Assembly: GCF_014199215.1 (NCBI RefSeq)
Contig: NZ_JACIJC010000001.1
Location: forward strand, 62,001-126,000
Origin: Sphingobium boeckii
GTDB taxonomy: Bacteria > Pseudomonadota > Alphaproteobacteria > Sphingomonadales > Sphingomonadaceae
Reading direction: 5' to 3'
Length of the DNA: 64,000 nt
Part shown: positions 26,061 through 34,635 of the stretch, one piece after another
Layout: every line of letters starts with the position of its first letter
Numbering within the stretch: position 1 is the stretch's first letter
Translations under genes and position numbers: made by a program
Notes under the pieces: model-generated
Told to the model about the DNA's origin: nothing
Seen by the model: only the letters and a program-made list of their open reading frames with translations
Databases searched by the model: none

Positions 26061-26759
26061 TTATTCCAGATGCTCCGCGAAAAAGGCAGCCGTGCGGCTA
26101 TCCGCCAGCGCCGCACCGGCCGCGTCGCGGCGCTGGCCCATTTCTGCGGCAAAGCCGTGATCCAGGCCGTCATAGTCATAGATCGTCACTTTGGGATGGT
26201 CGTCCAGCCCCGCGTGCATCGCAGCTTGCGCTTCGGGAGAGACGAAATGATCGGCTTTGGGCACATGGAGCAGGACAGGATGAGCAATGGCGTGCTTCTC
26301 GCCCAATAACCCATCTATCCCCACGCCATAATAACCCACGCTGGCATTCACATCGGTGCGCGCGGCGGTCATGAAGGCCAGCCTTCCACCCAGACAGTAA
26401 CCGACGCAGCCGACCTTGCCGCCGCCGATGAGCGCGCGGGCTTCATGGATGCTGGCTTCGATATCGGCGATGGCCAGAGTCTGGTCCATCTGGCCCATCA
26501 GCGCCAGTGCCGCCTGGAAATCCTCCGGCACGTCGGCATCCAGCTCCACGCCCGGCTTGATCCGCCAGAACAGATCGGGCGCGATGGCGAGATAGCCCGC
26601 CGCCGCCCAATCGTCGCATTTCTTGCGGATGCCCGGATTCACCCCGAAAATTTCCTGAATCACGATGATCGCCGCTTTCGCCGCGCCCGCGGGCTTCGCG
26701 CAATAAGCGGAAAACTGGCCGTCCTTCGCCAGCGTTTCGATCGAGATAGGGCTGCCCAT
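26061..26759 (-). CDS. Dienelactone hydrolase family protein
   Basis: A 232-residue alpha/beta hydrolase of the DLH family. The nucleophile is a cysteine in VGYCLGGRLAF, with the acid in LLHVPKADHFVS and the base in DYDGLDHGFA. IIVIQEIFGVNPGIRK is the conserved N-terminal oxyanion region. A role in chloroaromatic degradation is not implied by its neighbours. It converges with the transporter gene after a 40-base gap holding a short GGGTT-GT-AACCC palindrome. Confidence 0.9.
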   Translation of the reverse strand: MGSPISIETLAKDGQFSAYCAKPAGAAKAAIIVIQEIFGVNPGIRKKCDDWAAAGYLAIAPDLFWRIKPGVELDADVPEDFQAALALMGQMDQTLAIADIEASIHEARALIGGGKVGCVGYCLGGRLAFMTAARTDVNASVGYYGVGIDGLLGEKHAIAHPVLLHVPKADHFVSPEAQAAMHAGLDDHPKVTIYDYDGLDHGFAAEMGQRRDAAGAALADSRTAAFFAEHLE

Positions 26760-26769
26760 GATATGCCTT

Positions 26770-27243
26770 TCAGATGTGACGGGATTCGTGATCGAGAAGC
26801 CATTGTTTCGTCAATGGCCCGTCGCCCGCGGAATATGCGCCCAGCGCGCCGCCCGAAGCCAGGATGCGGTGGCATGGGATGATCAGCGGGTAGGGGTTGC
26901 GCGCACACGCCTGGCCGATCGCGCGCGCACCCGAACCGATCGTGCGGGCGAGCGCGCCATAGCTCAGCGTCTGCCCATAACCCACGCTGGCAATGCCCTC
27001 GCGCAAGACATCGCCGCGTTCGCTCCGGATGGCGATCAGCGGCAGATCGAAATCCTTGAGCGCGCCGGCGAAATAGGCGCGGATCTGCGCCACGGCTTCC
27101 ACCACGGCTTTCGACCGCCCTTGCTCTTCCGCCTGATCCTTCGAACCATCGATCAGCACGCGCCCAATCGCATCTTCATCACCTGAAATGCGGATCATGC
27201 CGATGGGCGTTGCGATCAGGGCGTGGTCAAGCGCATAAGCCAT
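26770..27243 (-). CDS. ogt: Methylated-DNA-protein-cysteine methyltransferase (Ogt type)
   Basis: Removes O6-alkyl groups from guanine in DNA by transferring them to its own cysteine. The active site IIPCHRIL places the acceptor at C124, preceded by the DNA-contact ARNPYPL. The Ogt-like N terminus MAYALDHALIATPIGM is short, and no N-terminal AdaA domain is present. 157 residues. It lies 10 bases upstream of the hydrolase gene on the same strand. Confidence 0.93.
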   Translation of the reverse strand: MAYALDHALIATPIGMIRISGDEDAIGRVLIDGSKDQAEEQGRSKAVVEAVAQIRAYFAGALKDFDLPLIAIRSERGDVLREGIASVGYGQTLSYGALARTIGSGARAIGQACARNPYPLIIPCHRILASGGALGAYSAGDGPLTKQWLLDHESRHI

Positions 27244-27292
27244 GGTCAGAGCCTAGCAGTGCTGCCAAGGCTTGCTCAAGGGGAGACTGGCC

Positions 27293-27523
27293 GTGAAGAT
27301 CAATGTCGAAGTGGATTGCACGCCGGAAGAGGCGCGTCGCTTCATGGGGCTGCCAGATTTTTCGCCTGTGCATGAAAAATATATCGGTAACATACTGGAA
27401 TCCATGGATAATGGTATAAATCCGGAATTCATGGAAAATCTGTTCAAGAATTGGGCGCCGATGGGAGAAGCCGGGGTGAAGATGTGGCGGCAGATGATGG
27501 AGAATATGGGCGGCCCAAAGTAA
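27293..27523 (+). CDS. Small conserved protein, DUF6489-like
   Basis: A 76-residue protein: MKINVEVDCTPEEARRFMG, then an acidic/aromatic middle and KMWRQMMENMG at the end. It matches my recollection of the DUF6489 family found in alphaproteobacteria, but I cannot check this. GTG 27293 is chosen as start because GGGGAG lies 7 bases before it; a TTG at 27272 is possible. It sits directly before mnmE on the same strand, 16 bases away. Confidence 0.7.
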   Translation: MKINVEVDCTPEEARRFMGLPDFSPVHEKYIGNILESMDNGINPEFMENLFKNWAPMGEAGVKMWRQMMENMGGPK

Positions 27524-27539
27524 CGCTGCACGACTTTTC

Positions 27540-28829
27540 ATGACCGACACGATTTTCGCCCTTTCGAGCGGACAGCCGCCCGCCGCGGTCGCGATCATCC
27601 GGATCAGCGGCCCGCGTGCCGGAGCCGCGCTGGAAATGCTGTCCGGGCGATTGCCCGTCCCGCGCCGCGCAACACTGACGCGCCTGTTGGACCCCGTCAC
27701 GGGTGAAGGTCTCGATCGCGCGCTGATGCTCTGGTTTCCCGGACCCGCCAGCGCGACGGGTGAGGATTTGGCGGAACTGCATCTCCATGGCGGTCGCGCG
27801 GTGGTTGCCCGCGTGATGCTCAGCCTGTCCGCGATCGAAAGTCTCGTCCTGGCTGAACCGGGCGCGTTCACGCGCCGCGCATTCGAGCATGGGCGGATGG
27901 ATCTTGCGGAGGCGGAAGGGCTGTCCGATCTGCTTTTTGCGGAAACCGAATGGCAGCGGCGCAGCGCCTTGGTGATGGCCGAGGGTGGATTGAGCGCGCG
28001 GGTCAAGGGATGGCAAGACCGATTGCTCGGCCTGTCCGCAGAGGTGGAGGCGATGCTCGATTTCGCGGATGAAGGCGATGTCGAGGATCAGGGGGAGAGC
28101 GTCGCATCGCTCAATGCCCGCATTGCCATTTTGGCCGCGGATATCCGCGTCATGCTGGATCGCCCGTCAGGCGAGAGGCTGCGTGATGGTATCCGCGTCG
28201 TGCTGGCCGGGCCGCCCAATGCGGGCAAGTCGACTCTGCTTAATGCCTTGGCCGGTCGGGAAGCCGCTATCGTTTCGCCGCGGCCCGGCACCACGCGTGA
28301 CACCATCGAAGTGCCGCTGGGGATCGCAGGGCGACCCTTTCTGTTTATCGACACCGCGGGGCTTCACGAAGGGACGGGGGACGAGATCGAAGCGATCGGA
28401 ATGGACCGCGCCCATGCGGCGATCGGCGCTGCGGACGTCATACTCTGGCTTGATGAGACCAGCGAAAGCCCCGCGCCCGAGCGGACCATCGCCCTTTATC
28501 CGCGCGGTGATGCGGAGGGCCGGTCGATGTCCCCAAATGGGGACATGATCGTGGTTTCGGCGGCAAGCGGGGCAGGGCTGGATGCGCTTGTGGCGGCAAT
28601 CCTGGAACGGGCCGATCATCTTCTGCCGCGCACGGGCGAAATCGCGCTCAATCGTCGGCAGCGCGAATGTCTCGCGTCATCCCATGCTGCGCTCCAAACG
28701 GACGATGATCTGTTGATCGTGGCGGAGAACCTCCGTGTCGCGCGCGCCGATCTTGATCGGCTGACGGGGCGGGCGGGGACAGAAGATATGCTCGACGCCC
28801 TGTTTGGCAAATTCTGCATCGGCAAATAG
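27540..28829 (+). CDS. mnmE: tRNA uridine-5-carboxymethylaminomethyl GTPase MnmE
   Basis: With MnmG installs the wobble-uridine modification of several tRNAs. 429 residues: N-terminal folate-binding domain (DTIFALSSGQPPAAVAIIRI, ARVMLSLSAIE), helical domain, G domain with P-loop GPPNAGKSTLLNA (K230) and PGTTRDTIEV, and the C-terminal CIGK motif with C426. A ParB site lies just after the stop codon. The gene order mnmE-mnmG-rsmG-parA-parB is classic for origins. Confidence 0.97.
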   Translation: MTDTIFALSSGQPPAAVAIIRISGPRAGAALEMLSGRLPVPRRATLTRLLDPVTGEGLDRALMLWFPGPASATGEDLAELHLHGGRAVVARVMLSLSAIESLVLAEPGAFTRRAFEHGRMDLAEAEGLSDLLFAETEWQRRSALVMAEGGLSARVKGWQDRLLGLSAEVEAMLDFADEGDVEDQGESVASLNARIAILAADIRVMLDRPSGERLRDGIRVVLAGPPNAGKSTLLNALAGREAAIVSPRPGTTRDTIEVPLGIAGRPFLFIDTAGLHEGTGDEIEAIGMDRAHAAIGAADVILWLDETSESPAPERTIALYPRGDAEGRSMSPNGDMIVVSAASGAGLDALVAAILERADHLLPRTGEIALNRRQRECLASSHAALQTDDDLLIVAENLRVARADLDRLTGRAGTEDMLDALFGKFCIGK

Positions 28830-28831
28830 AC

Positions 28832-28847
28832 TGTTCCACGTGGAACA
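28832..28847. promoter_or_regulatory. parS: parS-type ParB binding site 1
   Basis: The 16-base palindrome TGTTCCACGTGGAACA is centred on CACGTG in the mnmE-mnmG gap. It differs from the classical parS TGTTTCACGTGAAACA at two symmetrical positions. Confidence 0.85.
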
Positions 28848-28887
28848 TTTTGACTTGGACGCCGCGCTGCCCTAGCGAAAATCCATC

Positions 28888-30744
28888 ATGACAGACCGGT
28901 TCGACATCATTGTGGTGGGCGGGGGCCATGCGGGGTGCGAAGCGGCGGCCGCAGCGGCGCGCATGGGCGCGCGCGTGGCACTGGTCAGCTTTGCCCGCGA
29001 TTCCATCGGTGCCATGTCCTGCAATCCCGCCATCGGCGGACTGGGCAAGGGTCATCTGGTCCGCGAGGTGGACGCGTTCGATGGGTTGATCGCGCGCGCC
29101 GCCGATCATGCCGCGATCCATTACCGGATGCTCAACGCCAGCAAGGGTGCTGCTGTCCAAGGGCCGCGTATCCAGGCGGATCGCAAGCGCTATAAGGACG
29201 CGATCCACACGCTGCTGGACGATCAGGCCGGCCTTCATATTGTCGAAGACGAAGCGCGCGCGCTGACATTAGATCATTCAGACAGCGTGACCGGTCTCGC
29301 GCTCGGTTCGGGCCGGATCTTGTCCGGCAAGGCCGTTGTATTGGCGACGGGTACGTTTCTCAACGCGCGGATGTTTTGCGGCGCTGATATAGCGGTCGGC
29401 GGGCGGGTCGGCGAGCGGGCAGCGCAGTCGCTCGGTGATCAGCTTCGCGCGCGCCATCTGCCGATCGGCCGGTTGAAGACGGGGACACCCCCGCGGCTGG
29501 ACGGCCGCACCATCGACTGGGGCGTGCTTGAAGAGCAGCCGTCGGACGGCGGGGACTGGACGATGTCGCCCCTGGGACCGGGCCGCGCGGCACCCCAGCT
29601 TTTCTGCGCGATCACCCGAACCAACGCCCGGACCCATGAGATCATCCGCGCCGGACTGGATCGTTCGCCGCTTTACACCGGCGCGATCGGCGCGCAGGGG
29701 CCGCGCTACTGCCCCTCTATCGAGGATAAGGTGGTGCGTTTCGGCGATCGCGACGGCCATCAGATCTTCCTAGAGCCCGAAGGGCTGGACGATCCATTGG
29801 TCTATCCCAATGGCGTCTCGACCTCGCTGCCCGCCGACATTCAGACGGCGTTGATCCGCAGCATGGCGGGCCTTGAGCGCGCCGAGATCGTTCAACCGGG
29901 CTATGCGGTGGAGTATGATCATATCGATCCGCGCGCGCTCGATGCCAGTCTGGCGGTCCGTGCGATCCCCGGCCTGTATTGCGCGGGGCAGATCAACGGC
30001 ACCACCGGCTATGAGGAGGCGGCCGCGCAAGGATTGATCGCCGGCATCAACGCCACGGCCTTCGCTGGCGGGCGCGCGCCGCTCATTCTTGACCGCGCAA
30101 GCAGCTATATGGGCGTCATGATCGACGATTTGGTGTTGCAGGGGATCACAGAACCCTATCGGATGCTGACTGCGCGGGCGGAATATCGTCTACGGCTGCG
30201 GGCGGACAATGCGTCCACCCGCTTGACCTCGATCGCGCAGGCTGTCGGCTGTCTAGGGTCTGCGCGAGCTGACTGGTTTAACAGCAGGATCCGCGTTCGC
30301 GAGGCTCTCCTGACGAAGCTGGAGAAAGAGTCGGTGTCGTCCGAAAGGTTTGCAGAGGCCGGGGTCGACGTCAGCCGTGATGGGTCGCGTCGTTCGCTGT
30401 TCGAATGGCTGCGCTTCCCGAACGTAGACGCTGCCGCCATTTCCCGCGTGTCGGACGTGTTCGATAATGTCGATCCAGCTTTGATCGCGGAGATCGCGGA
30501 GGATGCGCATTATGCGCCCTATCTCGCGCGGCAGGAGGCAGAAATCCGCGGCCTGCGCGCCAATGAATCCGTGCCGATCGATCCCGCCCTCGATTATCGC
30601 GCCATCGCCGGACTGTCCAACGAGATGACCGAGCGCCTCGAACGGGCTCGCCCCGAAACGCTGGCCGCTGCGGGTCGGATCCGCGGTATTACCCCGGCGG
30701 CTCTGTCCGCCATCCTCGTTCACGCCAAGCGCCGCGCCGCATGA
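28888..30744 (+). CDS. mnmG: tRNA uridine-5-carboxymethylaminomethyl modification enzyme MnmG
   Basis: FAD-dependent partner of MnmE. 618 residues: FAD-binding [21 protein letters not shown] at the N terminus, [18 protein letters not shown], the conserved [10 protein letters not shown] segment, [13 protein letters not shown] and the C-terminal helical region. Its stop codon overlaps the rsmG start (ATGATG). Clearly intact. Confidence 0.97.
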   Translation: MTDRFDIIVVGGGHAGCEAAAAAARMGARVALVSFARDSIGAMSCNPAIGGLGKGHLVREVDAFDGLIARAADHAAIHYRMLNASKGAAVQGPRIQADRKRYKDAIHTLLDDQAGLHIVEDEARALTLDHSDSVTGLALGSGRILSGKAVVLATGTFLNARMFCGADIAVGGRVGERAAQSLGDQLRARHLPIGRLKTGTPPRLDGRTIDWGVLEEQPSDGGDWTMSPLGPGRAAPQLFCAITRTNARTHEIIRAGLDRSPLYTGAIGAQGPRYCPSIEDKVVRFGDRDGHQIFLEPEGLDDPLVYPNGVSTSLPADIQTALIRSMAGLERAEIVQPGYAVEYDHIDPRALDASLAVRAIPGLYCAGQINGTTGYEEAAAQGLIAGINATAFAGGRAPLILDRASSYMGVMIDDLVLQGITEPYRMLTARAEYRLRLRADNASTRLTSIAQAVGCLGSARADWFNSRIRVREALLTKLEKESVSSERFAEAGVDVSRDGSRRSLFEWLRFPNVDAAAISRVSDVFDNVDPALIAEIAEDAHYAPYLARQEAEIRGLRANESVPIDPALDYRAIAGLSNEMTERLERARPETLAAAGRIRGITPAALSAILVHAKRRAA

Positions 30745-31379
30745 TGACGGAGGATGAGGCCAGGGCATGGTTGGCGGCTCAGCATGTTTCACGTGAAACA
30801 GTGGATTCCATCACGGCATTTGTCGATTTCCTGTTTCAGGAAGGGGAAAGCCAGAATCTGATTTCCGCATCGAGCCGCGCCCATGTGTGGGCGCGTCATA
30901 TCGTCGATTCCGCGCAACTGGCGTTCATAGCCCAAGCGCAAGAGGCGCCTGATGGGCCGTGGCTGGATCTGGGTTCGGGTGCGGGATTTCCCGGACTGAT
31001 CATCGCCGCCCTGATGCACCGCCCCGTGATTTTGGTGGAATCACGGCGTAAGCGCGCAGATTTCCTGATTGCCGCTGCTGATATCCTGGGCGTTTCGGAT
31101 CATGTGAAGGTGGATGGACGCCGGCTGGAGTTGATCGAAACCCAAAAGGTGGGGGTTATCAGCGCCCGCGCTTTCGCGCCGCTGGAACGCCTGTTCCCTC
31201 TGGCCGAGCGATTTTCCCGTTCCGAGACGCTGTGGCTGCTGCCAAAAGGACGAAGTGCGCAAAGCGAACTGGCAGACGCACGAAAGACGTGGCAGGGTGC
31301 GTTTCACGTGGAACAGAGCGTTACCGACCCGGAAGCCGCGATCATCGTGGCCCGCGGGGTCCGGCGAGGGAAAAAATGA
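30741..31379 (+). CDS. rsmG: 16S rRNA (guanine527-N7) methyltransferase RsmG
   Basis: 212 residues, methylates G527 of 16S rRNA. SAM motif [14 protein letters not shown], preceded by the substrate region [19 protein letters not shown]. Residues 15-20 (HVSRET) are encoded by a perfect parS site, so the protein sequence is constrained by segregation DNA. The last bases overlap parA (ATGA). Confidence 0.96.
   Translation: MMTEDEARAWLAAQHVSRETVDSITAFVDFLFQEGESQNLISASSRAHVWARHIVDSAQLAFIAQAQEAPDGPWLDLGSGAGFPGLIIAALMHRPVILVESRRKRADFLIAAADILGVSDHVKVDGRRLELIETQKVGVISARAFAPLERLFPLAERFSRSETLWLLPKGRSAQSELADARKTWQGAFHVEQSVTDPEAAIIVARGVRRGKK
30785..30800. promoter_or_regulatory. parS: parS ParB binding site 2 (perfect consensus)
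   Basis: TGTTTCACGTGAAACA, an exact match to the Bacillus/Caulobacter parS consensus, lies within the first 60 bases of rsmG. Confidence 0.95.
31300..31315. promoter_or_regulatory. parS: parS-type ParB binding site 3
   Basis: CGTTTCACGTGGAACA near the end of rsmG, a hybrid of sites 1 and 2 with one mismatch at the outer base. Confidence 0.8.
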
Positions 31380-32158
31380 TCCGGATCGCAATCGCAAATC
31401 AAAAGGGTGGGGTCGGCAAGACCACCACCGCCATCAATCTGGCCACAGCGCTCGCAGCAACAGGCTGGAAAGTCTTGCTGATTGATCTGGATCCACAGGG
31501 TAACGCTTCGACCGGGCTGGGGGTCTATCAGGCGCAGCGCGTTTATTCATCCTATGAGCTGCTCACGGGCAATTGCACGATGGATGACGCCGTGATCGCC
31601 ACCAAGGTGCCGCGGCTTGATCTGATCGCTTCGACGCAGGATCTCTCAGGCGCGGAGATCGAACTCGTCGATTTCGAGAATCGCACGCATCTTCTGGAAA
31701 ATGCGCTGAACAGCGCGCCTGGCCGATGGGATATCTGTCTGATCGATTGCCCGCCTTCGCTGGGCCTGCTGACAATCAACGCGATGGTCGCCGCACGATT
31801 GCTGCTCGTGCCGCTGCAATGCGAATTCTTTGCGCTGGAAGGGTTGAGCCAGTTGCTGACGACGGTCGATCGTATCCGGATGCGATTCAATCAGGGGCTG
31901 TCGATCATCGGCGTCGCGCTGACGATGTATGATCGCCGTAACCGCTTGACCGAGCAAGTCGCGCAGGATGTCCGCGCTGTGCTCGGCAAGGTCGTGTTCG
32001 ATACGGTGATCCCGCGCAACGTCCGTCTGTCCGAAGCCCCGAGCCACGGGATGCCGGCCTTGATCTATGATATCCGCTGCGCCGGATCGGAAGCCTATAT
32101 GGGCCTGGCGCGCGAGTTGCTTGGGCGCTTGCCCAAAAATGCGCAGGTTGCGGCATGA
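31376..32158 (+). CDS. parA: Chromosome partitioning ATPase ParA
   Basis: 260-residue deviant-Walker ATPase that forms gradients pulling the ParB-parS complex. The KGGVGKTT motif gives K10 and K15; DLDPQGNASTGLG is the Walker A' region and ICLIDCPPSLGLLT holds Walker B. It starts at ATG 31376 over the rsmG stop; no N-terminal HTH is present, typical of chromosomal ParA/Soj. It is co-transcribed with parB. Confidence 0.97.
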   Translation: MIRIAIANQKGGVGKTTTAINLATALAATGWKVLLIDLDPQGNASTGLGVYQAQRVYSSYELLTGNCTMDDAVIATKVPRLDLIASTQDLSGAEIELVDFENRTHLLENALNSAPGRWDICLIDCPPSLGLLTINAMVAARLLLVPLQCEFFALEGLSQLLTTVDRIRMRFNQGLSIIGVALTMYDRRNRLTEQVAQDVRAVLGKVVFDTVIPRNVRLSEAPSHGMPALIYDIRCAGSEAYMGLARELLGRLPKNAQVAA

Positions 32159-33051
32159 GTGAAGATTCAGCGCCTCGCAAGCAGCGGCCGGCAGCACTGG
32201 GCCGAGGTCTGAGCGCCTTGCTGGGGGATGTGGCCCGCGAAGAGCCGGTCGCGCCCGGCCAGTCGCGATCGGGCGGCGTGCAGATGATTTCGGTAACGGA
32301 TATGAAGCCGCATCCGGGCCAGCCGCGTCGTCATTTCGATGCGGATGCGCTCGCCGAATTGGCGCTATCGATCGCCAAGCGCGGCGTGATCCAGCCGATC
32401 GTGGTCCGCCCCTTTGGCAGCGGCTATCAGATCGTGGCGGGCGAACGGCGCTGGCGCGCGGCGCAACAGGCGCAATTGCATCAAGTTCCTGTAATAATTA
32501 GAGAATTTGACGATTCCGAGACGCTGGAAATCGCGCTGATCGAGAATATCCAGCGTGAAGACCTCAATGCGATCGAAGAGGCCGAAGCCTATAAGAAGCT
32601 GGGCGCGGAATTTGGGCATAGTCAGGAAGCCTTGGCCAAGCTGGTCCATAAATCCCGCAGCCACGTCGCCAATCTCGTTCGGCTGCTCGATCTGCCGGCC
32701 AAGGTGCGGGAGCGTGTGGCGGATGGCAGCCTGTCGATGGGCCATGCGCGCGCGCTGATCACCGCGTCCGATCCCGCAGCGCTGGCCGAAGAGGTGATCA
32801 GCCGCGGCCTGTCCGTGCGCGAGACCGAAAAGCTCGCGCGGGGTGCCAAACCGGCTAGCGCGCGGCAGGCGCCGATGGAATATAAGGGCGGCAGCGCTGA
32901 TATCTATGCGCTGGAGCGGCAATTGGGTGATCTGCTCGGGCTGAAAGTCAGCATCAAACATGCCGTGAAAAGCGGGACAGTAACGCTCGCTTATAATTCG
33001 CTCGATCAGCTCGACATGATCTGCCAGCGGCTGAGCGGCGAGAAGATCTAG
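32155..33051 (+). CDS. parB: Chromosome partitioning protein ParB
   Basis: 298-residue CTP-dependent DNA clamp that loads at parS. The start overlaps parA (ATGA). The N terminus has the ParA-activating basic peptide KQRPAALGRGLSALLG, then the CTP-binding motifs (QPRRHFDADALAELA, then VAGERRWRAAQ), the HTH with SQEALAKLVHKSRSHVANLV and a C-terminal dimerisation region. It converges with holA with one base between the stops. Confidence 0.97.
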   Translation: MSEDSAPRKQRPAALGRGLSALLGDVAREEPVAPGQSRSGGVQMISVTDMKPHPGQPRRHFDADALAELALSIAKRGVIQPIVVRPFGSGYQIVAGERRWRAAQQAQLHQVPVIIREFDDSETLEIALIENIQREDLNAIEEAEAYKKLGAEFGHSQEALAKLVHKSRSHVANLVRLLDLPAKVRERVADGSLSMGHARALITASDPAALAEEVISRGLSVRETEKLARGAKPASARQAPMEYKGGSADIYALERQLGDLLGLKVSIKHAVKSGTVTLAYNSLDQLDMICQRLSGEKI

Positions 33052-33052
33052 T

Positions 33053-34084
33053 TTAGCGGCTCCGCGCGGCGGCGCGGCTGATCGCCAGCAATTCAGCCTC
33101 CGCGGCCACCGCGCCCAGCGATCCCGAGGATTTAACGGCGCGTTCTGCCGCCATCAGGCGCGACAGCGCGGTCGCCAGCCGGTCCGAGCGCCAGAGCCCG
33201 AGCTGGCGCTGCACGGTCGCCTTGTCCTTCCAGAAAAGGGATTTGCCCGCGGCGGCCAGCACGGCGTCGATCGAACTGCCCTGATCCACCTCCGCGCGAT
33301 AGCCGGCAAGCTGTTGCGCACGCTTCATCACCGCGCGGAGCAGCGGAATGCCCTCGATTCCGACGCTGGCGAGCTTGCCCACTTCGTCGCTGACACCCGC
33401 CGGATTGCCGCCCATGACCGCATCGACCAGGCGGGCGGTATCGCCATCATCCGAATCCGCGCCCAGCGCATCAAGCGCCGCATGATCGAGTTCACCCGGA
33501 CGATCGGGCGCGGCATCCAGATAGAGCGCGAATTTCTCGATCTCCTGCGCCAATATCGCGCGGTCTCCAGAGGCGGCAGCAGCAAGGCGCTTGCCCACAT
33601 CGCTTCCGGACAGGCGCAGGCCGGCATCGCGCGCCATCGCCGTCGCCAGTCGATCGGCATCCTGTCCCTCGGGCACATAGCTGGCAAAGCTCATGATGGC
33701 GGGTTCAGACAGCGCATATTTGAGCAGGGCGCTGGTGCCGCGCAGCGTGCCCGCCATCGCCACGACGGGATTGCCCGCTTGCGGCGATTCGATCAGCGCC
33801 TGAATTGCCGCCAAAGCGTCTTCAGCACCCGCCAGAGCCAGCCGGATATGGCGCGCGCCGCCGAAGAGCGAGAGGGAGGCTGCTTCGTCCGCCAGGCGTG
33901 CAGGATCGCCTTTCAGCCCGGCGGAATCGAGATCGATCCGCTCCGCATCCGGCCCCATGGCGCGCTCCAGCCGATCGGCCAGCGCGCGCGATCCCGATTC
34001 ATCGGGGCCGTGGAGCAGGAACATCCGGATATCGGCGGGCGGCGCATCGAGCGCGCGCTCGATCTGGCCCTTATTGGCCTTCAT
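33053..34084 (-). CDS. holA: DNA polymerase III delta subunit
   Basis: Clamp-loader wrench subunit, 343 residues. It has the HolA N-terminal ATPase-like fold (MKANKGQIERAL, RMFLLHGPDESGSRALAD), the clamp-binding SLSLFGGARHIRL, and a helical C-terminal domain. The start lies 14 bases inside lptE on the same strand, so leuS-lptE-holA are one operon. Confidence 0.93.
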   Translation of the reverse strand: MKANKGQIERALDAPPADIRMFLLHGPDESGSRALADRLERAMGPDAERIDLDSAGLKGDPARLADEAASLSLFGGARHIRLALAGAEDALAAIQALIESPQAGNPVVAMAGTLRGTSALLKYALSEPAIMSFASYVPEGQDADRLATAMARDAGLRLSGSDVGKRLAAAASGDRAILAQEIEKFALYLDAAPDRPGELDHAALDALGADSDDGDTARLVDAVMGGNPAGVSDEVGKLASVGIEGIPLLRAVMKRAQQLAGYRAEVDQGSSIDAVLAAAGKSLFWKDKATVQRQLGLWRSDRLATALSRLMAAERAVKSSGSLGAVAAEAELLAISRAAARSR

Positions 34085-34589
34085 CCGGACCTTGCCCGGC
34101 AGAGCGCTGTGCGAAGAGGGCGATCCGGCTCACGATCTGATCGGCCACCACTTGGGAGAGATTTTCCAATGCGGTGTTTTCAGCCGCGATTGTGGCATAT
34201 TCGGAGGAGACGATATCGATGCCCGCGTCCGATCCCGCCGTGGCATCAAGCACCACCGTGCTTTTGGTGGCCTCGATCAGCCGGTAACGCGCGCGCAGAG
34301 TGCGGCGTTCCCGCGTCACGGCGTCATCCGAACGGATGCCGAAGCCGGTGATCTGATCGTCCAGCTCCACTTCAAGGCGATAGATCGCCGCGCTCTTGCC
34401 CGCGCCCATGCGGTCGTTCAGCGCATTGCGCATCAGCCAGCCCGCCTTGCCCTCGATCGGCGCGACTTCGATCTGGCCGAGCGTCTGCGCCACCGCGCCT
34501 TTGGAGCCACCGCCATAAAGCGGCCGCAACCCGCAGCCCGAGAGCGCAAGCGTGGCGAGGATCAGAAGCGGGATGGAAAGTTTACGCAT
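34071..34589 (-). CDS. lptE: LPS assembly lipoprotein LptE
   Basis: Outer-membrane lipoprotein that pairs with LptD to insert lipopolysaccharide. 172 residues from ATG 34589 with a lipobox (LALSGCG) after a signal peptide; GLRPLYG follows the cysteine as usual in LptE. The earlier TTG at 34610 would lengthen the signal region. Position between leuS and holA is the conserved arrangement in proteobacteria. Confidence 0.92.
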   Translation of the reverse strand: MRKLSIPLLILATLALSGCGLRPLYGGGSKGAVAQTLGQIEVAPIEGKAGWLMRNALNDRMGAGKSAAIYRLEVELDDQITGFGIRSDDAVTRERRTLRARYRLIEATKSTVVLDATAGSDAGIDIVSSEYATIAAENTALENLSQVVADQIVSRIALFAQRSAGQGPDEGQ

Positions 34590-34635
34590 CAAGCCTGTCC
34601 CATACACCAATCTAACGGAAATTGGGTGCGACCCG

